DNA of 64,000 nt from Lepidodermella squamata (Eukaryota > Gastrotricha), in contig JBLDXI010000003.1 in the NCBI GenBank assembly GCA_047495785.1, positions 1,116,001 through 1,180,000 on the forward strand. The letters run 5' to 3'. A model generated the notes under the pieces. That model did no database searches and was not told the DNA's origin. It was given only the letters and a program-made list of their open reading frames with translations. Below, piece after piece: positions 22,191-34,100 of this stretch. Made by a program: the position numbers and the translations under genes. Position 1 is the stretch's first letter. Each line of letters starts with the position of its first letter.

Positions 22191-23327
22191 TCACACTTCT
22201 TTGCCATCAAGGAACCAAAATGGTTGGCTAAACGCGTGTTTTTCCATTTCAGCTTTCTTGACCGGATCTTTCAGTAAGCTTTTCGCAAGCAAAACCAATC
22301 CGGTACCACGGAAAACCGACGAAGAGATCAACGGTGATTTTTCTATCACATTTTCACAAAAATCAGCATCAACTCCAGAGAGAAGAGGCCCAGAATAAAA
22401 CATTGCCAGATCCGCTTTTTCACACAAATTATTAACAATTGAAGCAGAAAGCGCGTAAAATAAAGTAGAATTATGTGAAATCGATTGATTTCCAATCAGT
22501 ATCGGAAACACTTTCCGAATTCGAATCGATCGATCGAAACGAATCGATTTTTCAAAAAATGTCGGTAAAATTGTGTTGAAACGTCCGAAAATTGTATTTT
22601 TCACTCGATTTATTGCTGGAATCCATGTTACATCCATGATTGTCGCTGAATTCGAAACAACAGCGAATATCGACGCTCCATTTTTCGAAACCTCGAAAAT
22701 TGTGCAGTCGAGCGGAAAATCGTCAGTTGGGAACAGCAATTTTTGTCCAAATTTTGCCTTCAAGAAATCAGCCGCCTGAGACCGTTCCAGACGAGTGATT
22801 TCGAACCCGTCACGCTTGATTTGGCTGTCACTCGGCACCAAATTTTTCGAGTGATCTAGATTAATAGTCGGACAATTGATTTTCGCAGCGATTTTATACC
22901 CGAATTTTCCAATGCACAATTTCTGAGGTGGTAAATTGTCGCTTGAATTTTTCGTATAGGCAAACGTCACGCCTTGATCTCGTAGAAAATCTTCCATTTT
23001 CTGCCATAAATTAACGGCTAAATTAGCCCGCCGATGTTGAGGTAAAACGCGCAACGTGTGCAGTAGGGCGACTTTTTCGGTTTTTTTAGATGGCCAAAAA
23101 TTTGCGGTTCTCAAACTCGCGTTTACGGCTCCGACAATGACGCCGTTATTTTCCGTATCTTCAGCGACTAGGACCACGGAGTTCTGAAATTTTTCGTGGC
23201 GAAGAGGCGGTGATGGGAATCGGTATTTGAATTTCGTGCCTTGAATGCACTCGTATTCAAGCTTGGCCAGCCCAGCCAAATCGAAAGAGCTGGAATTTCT
23301 TAGGAGTCGGATTGAATATCGGTTCAT
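22191..23327 (-). CDS. HLS1-like GNAT acetyltransferase, paralogue 2
   Basis: 378 aa from the ATG at 23327 (MNRYSIRLLR); an upstream in-frame TTG is not used. The first signature has drifted to LEYECIQG (23-30). The acetyl-CoA loop is RRANLA at 99-104, within HTLRVLPQHRRANLA. The usual DNxPSQRLF is DNLPPQKLC. The second half keeps FPTDDFPLDCTIF, PTFFEKSIRF and the end PFWFLDGKEV. A polyadenylation hexamer (TTTATT on the plus strand) is at 22130, about 55 bases past the stop. The 4.1-kb satellite begins 600 bp upstream of the gene. Confidence 0.8.
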   Translation of the reverse strand: MNRYSIRLLRNSSSFDLAGLAKLEYECIQGTKFKYRFPSPPLRHEKFQNSVVLVAEDTENNGVIVGAVNASLRTANFWPSKKTEKVALLHTLRVLPQHRRANLAVNLWQKMEDFLRDQGVTFAYTKNSSDNLPPQKLCIGKFGYKIAAKINCPTINLDHSKNLVPSDSQIKRDGFEITRLERSQAADFLKAKFGQKLLFPTDDFPLDCTIFEVSKNGASIFAVVSNSATIMDVTWIPAINRVKNTIFGRFNTILPTFFEKSIRFDRSIRIRKVFPILIGNQSISHNSTLFYALSASIVNNLCEKADLAMFYSGPLLSGVDADFCENVIEKSPLISSSVFRGTGLVLLAKSLLKDPVKKAEMEKHAFSQPFWFLDGKEV

Positions 23328-23626
23328 TGGTGGGTTTTCTAGTTTCCTAAAAAATAGAAAATCAGCAAAGTTGGTCAAAAATATTGATGAAATATGAAAA
23401 ATCGGACTTTGGGAATTTATGTCGAAATTATTAATAAAGCAACAAATTCAACAAAATTTGATAGCACCCTCTTATAAAAAATAAAAAAAAATCAGGAAAT
23501 GGCATCATTCTCAAACAAGATTAGACAAGATAAAAATACGCAAATTTAGAAAAATTTCGCAATTTTCCAACAAATTCCCGAATTTAAATGTTCACGAGTC
23601 TTAGCAAAAAACACCAGGGAATTTTT

Positions 23627-23706
23627 ACCGTAGTTCTACCGTAGAAATTGCCGTAGTTTTTCCGTAGTTTTTCCGTAGTGCTAATTTCTACCGTAGAAGC
23701 AGCAAA
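23627..23706. repeat. Local CCGTAG-rich repeat
   Basis: The hexamer CCGTAG occurs about six times in 80 bases, alternating with short T-rich or AAATT spacers (TACCGTAGTTCTACCGTAGA and similar). It lies upstream of paralogue 2. It may be a simple minisatellite or a cluster of binding sites; sequence alone does not decide. Confidence 0.55.
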
Positions 23707-23914
23707 TACGGTCAAAAAAATCAGGAAAAAAGAAAAAATGCAGTGAGCGGCCGCAGTGAATCGAACCACCAAGACTAATTTACTCATTAAATCACCCATG
23801 CCCCCCAATCCATTATGCCACCCACTACTTCACAAAGTATAATGCGATTAACGGGCTGATCTCGTCATTGATTATATATGAGATAAATACCTATAAGGAT
23901 CAAGGTGAGCATGG

Positions 23915-26900
23915 TTATAACCATGGCAGTCGAATAGAGGGCCCTCGTTTCTGTAACCCCGAAAGATTGCAAGCCTGCGGGGGCCCACGGTTTAGCGGCT
24001 ATGACGCGTCAAAAACGCCCATTTGGCTCCATGGCTTGAAAAGTACTGTGTTTTCAGGGGTGTTTTGCGGCCAGTTTTCAATGCCAGGGAACCTTTCCTT
24101 CGGGTTTTAACCATGACAGTCGAATAGAGGGCCCTCAGTTCTGTAACCCCGAAAGATTGCAAGCCTGCGGGGGCCCAGGGTTCAGCGGTTATGACGCGTC
24201 AAAAACGCCAAACTCTCGCGATTGCTCGCATTTTGGGCTGACTTTGCGGCCAGTTTTCAATGCCGGGGAACCTTTCCTTCAGGTTTTAACCATGACAGTC
24301 GAATAGAGGGCCCTCGATTCTGTAACCCCGAAAGATTGCAAGCCCGCGGAGCCCAGGGTTCAGCGGTTATGACGCGTCAAAAACGCCAAACTCTCGCGAT
24401 TGCTCGCATTTTGGGCTGACTTTGCGGCCAGTTTTCAATGCCAGGGAACCTTTCCTTCGGGTTTTAACCATGACAGTCGAATAGAGGGCCCTCGGTTCTG
24501 TAACCCCGAAACATTTCAAGCCCGCGGGGCCCACGGTTTAGCGGCTATGAAGCGTCAAAAACGCCCATTTGGCTCAATGGCTTGAAAGGTACTGTGTTTT
24601 CAGGGGTGTTTTGCGGCCAGTTTTCAATGCCGGGAAACCTTTCCTTAGGGTTTTAACCATGACAGTCGAATAGAGGGCCCTCAGTTCTGTAACCCCGAAA
24701 GATTGCAAGCCTGCGGGGGCCCACAGTTCAGCGGTTATGACGCGTCAAAAACGCCAAACTCTCGCGATTGCTCGCATTTTGGGCTGACTTTGCGGCCAGT
24801 TTTCAATGCCGGGAAACCTTTCCTTAGGGTTTTAACCATGACAGTCGAATAGAGGGCCCTCAGTTCTGTAACCCCGAAAGATTGCAAGCCTGCGGGGGCC
24901 CAGGGTTCAGCGGTTATGACGCGTCAAAAACGCCAAACTCTCGCGATTGCTCGCATTTTGGGCTGACTTTGCGGCCAGTTTTCAATGCCAGGGAACCTTT
25001 CCTTCGGGTTTTAACCATGACAGTCGAATAGAGGGCCCTCGGTTCTGTAACCCCGAAACATTTCAAGCCCGCGGGGCCCACGGTTTAGCGGCTATGAAGC
25101 GTCAAAAACGCCCATTTGGCTCAATGGCTTGAAAGGTACTGTGTTTTCAGGGGTGTTTTGCGGCCAGTTTTCAATGCCGGGAAACCTTTCCTTAGGGTTT
25201 TAACCATGACAGTCGAATAGAGGGCCCTCAGTTCTGTAACCCCGAAAGATTGCAAGCCTGCGGGGGCCCAGGGTTCAGCGGTTATGACGCGTCAAAAACG
25301 CCAAACTCTCGCGATTGCTCGCATTTTGGGCTGACTTTGCGGCCAGTTTTCAATGCCAGGGAACCTTTCCTTCGGGTTTTAACCATGACAGTCGAATAGA
25401 GGGCCCTCGGTTCTGTAACCCCGAAACATTTCAAGCCCGCGGGGCCCACGGTTTAGCGGCTATGAGGCGTCAAAAACGCTCATTTGGCTCAATGGCTTGA
25501 AAGGTACTGTGTTTTCAGGGGTGTTTTGCGGCCAGTTTTCAATGCCGGGAAACCTTTCCTTAGGGTTTTAACCATGACAGTCGAATAGAGGGCCCTCAGT
25601 TCTGTAACCCCGAAAGATTGCAAGCCTGCGGGGGCCCACAGTTCAGCGGTTATGACGCGTCAAAAACGCCCATTTGGCTCCATGGCTTGAAAAGTACTGT
25701 GTTTTCAGGGGTGTTTTGCGGCCAGTTTTCAATGCCAGGGAACCTTTCCTTCGGGTTTTAACCATGACAGTCGAATAGAGGGCCCTCAGTTCTGTAACCC
25801 CGAAAGATTGCAAGCCTGCGGGGGCCCAGGGTTCAGCGGTTATGACGCGTCAAAAACGCCAAACTCTCGCGATTGCTCGCATTTTGGGCTGACTTTGCGG
25901 CCAGTTTTCAATGCCGGGGAACCTTTCCTTCAGGTTTTAACCATGACAGTCGAATAGAGGGCCCTCGATTCTGTAACCCCGAAAGATTGCAAGCCCGCGG
26001 AGCCCAGGGTTCAGCGGTTATGACGCGTCAAAAACGCCAAACTCTCGCGATTGCTCGCATTTTGGGCTGACTTTGCGGCCAGTTTTCAATGCCGGGGAAC
26101 CTTTCCTTCAGGTTTTAACCATGACAGTCGAATAGAGGGCCCTCGATTCTGTAACCCCGAAAGATTGCAAGCCTGCGGAGCCCAGGGTTCAGCGGTTATG
26201 ACGCGTCAAAAACGCCAAACTCTCGCGATTGCTCGCATTTTGGGCTGACTTTGCGGCCAGTTTTCAATGCCAGGGAACCTTTCCTTCGGGTTTTAACCAT
26301 GACAGTCGAATAGAGGGCCCTCGGTTCTGTAACCCCGAAACATTTCAAGCCCGCGGGGCCCACGGTTTAGCGGCTATGAAGCGTCAAAAACGCCCATTTG
26401 GCTCAATGGCTTGAAAGGTACTGTGTTTTCAGGGGTGTTTTGCGGCCAGTTTTCAATGCCGGGAAACCTTTCCTTAGGGTTTTAACCATGACAGTCGAAT
26501 AGAGGGCCCTCAGTTCTGTAACCCCGAAAGATTGCAAGCCTGCGGGGGCCCACAGTTCAGCGGTTATGACGCGTCAAAAACGCCCATTTGGCTCCATGGC
26601 TTGAAAAGTACTGTGTTTTCAGGGGTGTTTTGCGGCCAGTTTTCAATGCCAGGGAACCTTTCCTTAGGGTTTTAACCATGACAGTCGAATAGAGGGCCCT
26701 CAGTTCTGTAACCCCGAAAGATTGCAAGCCTGCGGGGGCCCACAGTTTAGCGGTTATGACGCGTCAAAAACGCCCATTTGGCTCCATGGCTTGAAAAGTA
26801 CTGTGTTTTCAGGGGTGTTTTGCGGCCAGTTTTCAATGCCAGGGAACCTTTCCTTCGGTTTTTAACCATGACAGTCGAATAGAGGGCCCTCAGTTCTGTA

Positions 26901-28044
26901 ACCCCGAAAGATTGCAAGCCTGCGGGGGCCCAGGGTTCAGCGGTTATGACGCGTCAAAAACGCCCATTTGGCTCCATGGCTTGAAAAGTACTGTGTTTTC
27001 AGGGGTGTTTTGCGGCCAGTTTTCAATGCCAGGGAACCTTTCCTTCGGGTTTTAACCATGACAGTCGAATAGAGGGCCCTCAGTTCTGTAACCCCGAAAG
27101 ATTGCAAGCCTGCGGGGGCCCAGGGTTCAGCGGTTATGACGCGTCAAAAACGCCAAACTCTCGCGATTGCTCGCATTTTGGGCTGACTTTGCGGCCAGTT
27201 TTCAATGCCAGGGAACCTTTCCTTCGGGTTTTAACCATGACAGTCGAATAGAGGGCCCTCAGTTCTGTAACCCCGAAAGATTGCAAGCCTGCGGGGGCCC
27301 ACAGTTCAGCGGTTATGACGCGTCAAAAACGCCAAACTCTCGCGATTGCTCGCATTTTGGGCTGACTTTGCGGCCAGTTTTCAATGCCAGGGAACCTTTC
27401 CTTCGGGTTTTAACCATGACAGTCGAATAGAGGGCCCTCAGTTCTGTAACCCCGAAAGATTGCAAGCCTGCGGGGGCCCAGGGTTCAGCGGTTATGACGC
27501 GTCAAAAACGCCCATTTGGCTCCATGGCTTGAAAAGTACTGTGTTTTCAGGGGTGTTTTGCGGCCAGTTTTCAATGCCGGGAAACCTTTCCTTAGGGTTT
27601 TAACCATGACAGTCGAATAGAGGGCCCTCAGTTCTGTAACCCCGAAAGATTGCAAGCCTGCGGGGGCCCAGGGTTCAGCGGTTATGACGCGTCAAAAACG
27701 CCCATTTGGCTCCATGGCTTGAAAAGTACTGTGTTTTCAGGGGTGTTTTGCGGCCAGTTTTCAATGCCAGGGAACCTTTCCTTCGGGTTTTAACCATGAC
27801 AGTCGAATAGAGGGCCCTCAGTTCTGTAACCCCGAAAGATTGCAAGCCTGCGGGGGCCCAGGGTTCAGCGGTTATGACGCGTCAAAAACGCCAAACTCTC
27901 GCGATTGCTCGCATTTTGGGCTGACTTTGCGGCCAGTTTTCAATGCCGGGGAACCTTTCCTTCAGGTTTTAACCATGACAGTCGAATAGAGGGCCCTCGA
28001 TTCTGTAACCCCGAAAGATTGCAAGCCCGCGGAGCCCAGGGTTC
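23915..28044. repeat. Satellite array, 23 units in two length classes
   Basis: Head-to-tail repeats anchored on GACAGTCGAATAGAGGGCCC, with starts near 23925, 24113, 24295, 24473, 24661, 24840, 25019, 25207, 25387, 25575, 25765, 25946, 26124, 26302, 26489, 26679, 26869, 27059, 27239, 27418, 27608, 27798 and 27977. Class A (about 178-182 bp) carries CCAAACTCTCGCGATTGCTC; class B (about 187-190 bp) carries CCCATTTGGCTCCATGGCTT plus a short GTGTTTTCAGGGGTGTTTTG segment. Eleven units of each are present, in the order B A A B A A B A B B A A A B B B B A A B B A, plus one truncated last unit. Four B units (24473, 25019, 25387, 26302) share extra variants (ACATTTCAAGCCCGCG). Small open frames recurring in it are by-products of the repeat, not genes. 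Confidence 0.95.
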
Positions 28045-28160
28045 GATCACGGAAAACAATTGGCACAATAAAATCCAGTTTTTTTGCGAAAAATGTCTTC
28101 GGTTATTCCATAAATAGATCAAATTTATTGAGATTCAATTGAGCCATGGGAAAAATATAT

Positions 28161-31100
28161 TCAAATCGAATTATTAGTGAACCAAAACGAGTGTTTCGAT
28201 CCGATTTCGAGAAGTTCAGCATTTTTCGCCTCATCACTATACAGCGGCTTCGCGATTCGAATTCCACCGCCAGATCCACGCATCAGTGGTGAAATGAACG
28301 GGCATTTTTGAACCAGGTCGTAATTGGCCTCATCCAAACTCGAGAGCGACTTCTCCATCGGAACGAACAAAACGTCCGTTCCTTGCGATTTCAAGTCGAT
28401 AACAGCCCGAGCCATCGCAGAGTCGAAAATTTGCCGTAATTCTCCCGAATTTTTCTCAGATTTTCGGACAAAAATTGGATAGGCCCAGCGCATTTGCCAC
28501 GGTCGAGTGAATGACACGGGCTTTTCGAAAACCGATGGTAGGATAAAGCCGAGAAACGTCAGAATCCATTGTAGCATTTTGAGATAAAATGGCACAGCCA
28601 CTATTCCCATTTTCTCGCCGTGAGCCCATACATTGATTGCAATCTAAAAATTATTGATAAAAATTATCAACTCATGTTTTTTTGAATTTGTTAATCAAAT
28701 TTAGAAATTTAGAAATAATTTCAAAATTTGAATAAAAATGCTAGTTTAGTTTCAGCGAAAATCTGAGTCGAAAATCGAAGAAAAACACGTTTTCAATCAA
28801 GGTTCTTAAAACTGAGATACGATCATGGGGCAGCATGCGAAAGAGCATATAAAAAGTAGAGTTTACGATGGGTGCTAATTCGAATAATAGCTGGACAAGC
28901 GATAACGAGCAGCAAATGAAACCAATCCAGTTCCTGACAGTGCGGCCTCTGCCGCGCCAAAAAATTCGAACGCGATTGTCAGCCTTTTGCAATCGTTCGA
29001 CAAGAAGGCTGTAATCACTTTCATAAAATAGGACATCGCCGTTCATCACATGAACCACCACACTGAGTCTTGGTCTCCTCTTCAACAGTGCCGGGGAGGC
29101 TGGGAGGCTAAACATCTTCTCGCTTCGTTCAGCCGCGCTAAGAAGCGCCGCTCACCGTTTTTTAGCATTCAAAAATATCATTTTCGATAAGAAATCCAGC
29201 CCGGCGGATTTGGCCCCGCCGATTTTCATGAATTCGCCAACATGCTTCGCAGACTATAAGTGGGTGTTACACGCATTGCTACTTGTTCCTATCTATCAGT
29301 TTTCTATTTTAAAAGTTATACAGCGGAATTTTCGAATGAGCAGCGATTTGACGCGGCATTTCAAAAGAGTATCTCTAATGCGGCGCACCAAACTAAGCAT
29401 TTTTGCCGTTTTCTGAAACAGCACGTCGTTCTGCCTGGCTATGACGAATTCGGACTTGAAAGTTATTATGGCCAACTCTTTCGCTTCATCACAGGTCCCA
29501 ACGGCGATGCTCTGACGTCAGACAGCAAAAAGAGTTCTCACTAACGAGCGCTTCCTATCGGTTCCTACCACCATCGAAGGCGGCGAAGCGTTCATCCCGG
29601 CGACAAGGTGCGCGATTTCGAATATGAAAATTACGAAGTGAAAGCCTTTGTTGATTCTTCTTATTCGGAATATGGCTACAAGAGCCATTTCATCAAGGTA
29701 TTGCTTGATGCTATATTCAAGTGTAATTTCATTGAATCTCGATACTTCATTTAGTTTACACCGATATAGCGAAGGACAGATTAGATGGCGACTTAATAGC
29801 GAAAATTAAGGTGGACCACAATTAAGGTGCCGCTCAGTGAAGTTCCACGCGTCTTTCATCAAATCGATGCCGACTGAGGCTGTTGTGGCTAAACACACGC
29901 GCGCAGCCGAGCTTTATCATTACTTCGAGCGCAACTAAAAATCGAGCGAATTAAATTGAGAAGGGTTCGCCGAGAGCGTAACGTGTGATTGTACTACGTC
30001 TGAATTCAAATTTCTCAAAATTATTGCTGTTTATTTCTCAACTTATGCTCCTAAAAATACTATGTCTCTTTTTTGCAATTATCTCCACAAAATGATCGAT
30101 AAGAAAATTTATTCTACGAGTACCTACTTGTTGGGGATTTTAATCTCCCTGGTTTCGACTGGAAAAATTTCACCATCGTAGGAATCGTTAGAAACTAATC
30201 CCTGAAGATGGTTATCGAGTATAACCGAAACGTTGGAATAAATGCGTTACGTTTCATAAACAACAGTTACTCAAAGAACTTGTAATACGGCAAATCGTAA
30301 GAATTTAAAATATAAGGGCTTTGCTGACTTCATGCTGACAAACAACTTGAAGCAATTGGTTAGCTCAATTCCGGGCCCATATTAGTTCCGTCCAGTCGGA
30401 GGGTAAAAGTGGACTTAGCGCAAAACGCGCAAAACGCGCAAAAGTCGAAATTTTTAGAAATTTCAAGGCCGCGTGCGGTAAAGTCAAAGGGTAAGTTTTG
30501 ATTATTTAGGCGGTTTTTATACCAAAAGAAAGTTCAGAAAATTCTCTATAGAATAGATATGGATTTCTCGCGTGAAAAATGAACGAAAATACGGTTACCG
30601 CACATCCTAACTTTTGAGACGCGAGTGCGCGCGCTCTCAACTCGCGCGCAACATTTAGGTGCACGTAAAACTTTTTTATTTTAATTTTTTCGAGCGAGAA
30701 CCCCATATTCAATCGATAGAGAATTGTCTGAATTATGTTTTGGTATAAAAACCGACGCGATATTTGAAAGTAACCCTTTAGCATCTTTGCGCGCGGTTTT
30801 ATATTTGTTAAAAATCAGGACTTGGCTTTTGCGCATAAGTTGAATTATTTTTAACAAATATAAAACCGCGCGCAAAGATGCTAAAGGGTTACTTTCAAAT
30901 ATCGCGTCGGTTTTTATACCAAAACATAATTCAGACAATTCTCTATCGATTGAATATGGGGTTCTCGCTCGAAAAAATTAAAATAAAAAAGTTTTACGTG
31001 CACTCTAAATTCCGCGCTTTGACCAGGAACGTGCATACGCGTAAATGAAAAGTTGGAGTGCTCGTAAAACCTGTTAATTCAAATTTTTCTCGCCAGAAAC

Positions 31101-34100
31101 CCATATTCATTTGATAGAGAATTATTTAAGCTTCATTTTGGAATAAAGACCGCTAGGATATTCGAAAATAGCCCTTTGACATCAGCGCGCGCGGCCAAAA
31201 TGTTGTTTAAAATTTCGACTTGGCGTTTTGCGCTAAGTCCACTTTTACCCTCCAATTGCGCAACCGACGCTTGGGGGCCGGACGGAACTAATATGGGCCC
31301 GGAATTGAGCAATTGGTTACAGGTATCAAGAGACCTAAAACTAAAAATCTCTTGGATCTTATTACTACGCGATGTTCTGATTTAGTCTCAGAAATCAAAA
31401 TAGAGGAACCATCAGCGTGGTCATTGCGTTCTCGCTTTCAAGATTAATCAAGCTTTCTCGTTTGACAACCCTATCAATTCTGTCAAATCAAAATTCAGCT
31501 TCTAAAAAGGTGATTACGCTAGTTTCTCTGCATTTCTTTCTTCCTTCGAATGAGAACAACTATTTTGCTGTTTGTCGACGGTGGATCGGTGGATCCTTCC
31601 TCATCTCGGTTCTTTATTCCGGTATAAAATCCTTTATTCCAATAAAAAACTCCTATCAAATCACCTCGCCGAGTGCCATAGGAAACTGTGGAGCTGCGAC
31701 GGCTCTGGTACGGGGCTCACAATTACCCGCATGCGCCAAAACGTCTTTGAAGCACGCATACTAACTGGGGCTTTCGCTGGGAACTTGGCGAAAATTCCGT
31801 GAATACCACTAATCTCCGACCAGGAAGGAGTGCCAATCTCTATTCGCCGTCGCCAGTTTCCGGTACGGTTGGCTTTCTGTTGCTCGATCAATAAAAGTCA
31901 GGGTTAAACTTTTCAGTTCGTTAGTGTCTCTCTACATCGCAGTGAGGTCTTCTCCCACAGTCAACTATACGTTGCCCTATCCCGCGTCACCGACCCCCAA
32001 ATCGTCAACTGCTATCAACTCAGTTGCTGATGCTGATCAATTCCAGCTGAGTTCTTAATTCTATAATTCAACTAAGATTAGGGCTGAGAAATTCGAGCCG
32101 TCAACTCTGCTTAGACAAAAATAGGTCATAATATTCCGGTCGACTTATGGCGAGTCTTCGAGAACAATTCGAAAAATGAGTCAGATCGTAAAGAATTGAC
32201 CAGAGCGGATATATTATTCAGTGAAAAAGTAGGAAGGTGCACGTCGTCAACAAATTTCTCCGAATAAATGGATGAAGTTAAATCTCAGTTCTCATCTCTC
32301 AAGATTCGAGGCGTAGATAAAAGAAATAAAAAAAGATGATACAATCATCACGGAAGAACTCGAAAAGGACAGCCTATCTTTTGATGAGCCTGTATAGGGC
32401 AGGAGAGCAAGTTGGTGCACATGGTCAGGGATATATTGGCGCTGTGTTCAAGCGGTGGGCAAAACGCCCTGATGGCGAGCCTGCTGAGCTCTGGTGCAAC
32501 GAATGCGAGATCGATACTCATTCGACAGAAGTCCGCTGCTTTGCCAAACGCCGCCGGTTGGATCGTCCGCCAAGCCGGGGTCGGGGCTATCGGTTCTACT
32601 AGTCCACTCTCCACCGCAAAATAAGTATACCAAGGTTGGAGTTAGCCATCGGAACGTGTGGCGTTTCTCAAACTCCATGTTCGAGTTGAAAAACGACTCG
32701 CGAGTGATCCTCGACTAAATTGCGGTCAACACCTTCAAGCCAGCTAACTCTGGGTCAAAGCTTTACGCTCGCATCACCGAACGGATTAACAAGTTTTGGG
32801 ACGAACTGGATCACAACGAGCTGACCTCCATCAAATTTCTTGATTCAGTGTTCCACTGTCTCTCCGAGCTGAAGGAGAAGAAACATCGGCAAAAGGAGGA
32901 CTTCGGCGAGCTTGCTCCGCAAATTGCTGATTTAGCTGAGAATCTCTACCTCAACACTTCGCGCAATTCCCAACTCGATGAATCAATCCTAATTGACGAG
33001 GAAGTTCTTACATCTCAGCAAGCTCGTTTTGTGCGTTACATTTGCGAACATTTGCCACTGACCTACCATGTTATCGATCATCACCCAGAAGAACGAGAGC
33101 ATGGGCGGCTGGTGGGACCTCGATTTGGTATAGTGCCCCTACGCTCAACTCACTTTCTTGAAACTTTGAAGAAGAGATGATGTCAGCAGTTGTTGTCATT
33201 TTTCGCTCTGTATGGGTTGTCTATAATTATTTGTATATTTTAAAATTGCAAAATTATTTTCAGAATATATTTTAGCGTAACGAAATTTTTCTGTTACGGA
33301 ACCTAATTTTAGATAAGAAAAAGGTCGATTTTCGAATATTTCCACGAAATTAAGGCAATTTATGAATTCTATTGTGAAGAGTGCGTCTTATACAGCATTT
33401 CACGCTGAATTTAAAGGTAAGCTATTTTAATTTGAGCCGATCAATCATGACATCTTTTTAAGCTTCGAAAATAGGGTTAAGGCACATCGAAAATTCCAAA
33501 ATTTGGTTCCGCTTACAGCCAATTTTGGTTCCGCTAAAAGTAAGACCCAATTATTTCATTTGTGATTCTAAAAATGAATCGGCTACTCAAGTGGTGATTC
33601 CATTTTTAGAATACATATTCAATTATTCAAAAAATCGTATAAGACGTTCCAATATATATGGTTCCAAACATTTCAAAAACTTGAAATTTTTAGGAACCAT
33701 GGGACCATCAAACAATATTTCATCGCCCAAACTTTTTCCGAGTGACGTACCTGATTTTCGCCTTGGGTAGCCAGAAATACGTTCGATTCGTAGATGTCTT
33801 CATTGTTTTGCGGGAACAGAAATGACTCGCCATAATTCTTGCGCAAGAAATCGCGCGATTGCACTGAATCTAGTTTCTCAACTTTCAAAGACTCTCGGGC
33901 CAATTTCCCAACCCGGTAATCGGCAGTGTGGCCAACATTGATGCCATAGAAATGACACTGATCGAAAAATTGATAGCCGTGCTTTTCGAAGAGGCGGAAA
34001 CTCGGCGTGTTATCCAAGGCGAGAGAGTCGAAAATGAATTTCACGCCGTGTTCGTCACGCAACCGCCGTTCCATGTCGCTGATCAGCCGACTGGCGTAAC

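Noticed and set aside
23742-23826. tRNA-like sequence on the minus strand (TGGCATAATGG and GGTTCGATTC, possible 7-bp acceptor pairing)
   Set aside because: The T stem does not pair and the T arm is not next to the acceptor stem, so it cannot be a normal tRNA. It could be a tRNA-derived repeat; a tRNA scan would decide.
23915-28044. CRISPR-like array
   Set aside because: Units are about 180-190 bp with nearly identical content throughout, no short repeat plus unique spacers, and the genome is eukaryotic; this is a satellite.
24222-28117. Series of repeated 61-87-aa frames (MLAFWADFAASFQCRGTFPS...)
   Set aside because: They arise from each satellite unit, lack independent codon character and change with unit class; not genes.
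30506-30938. Two minus-strand frames of 85-92 codons with similar sequence
   Set aside because: They are translations of the inverted arms of the foldback element, not genes.
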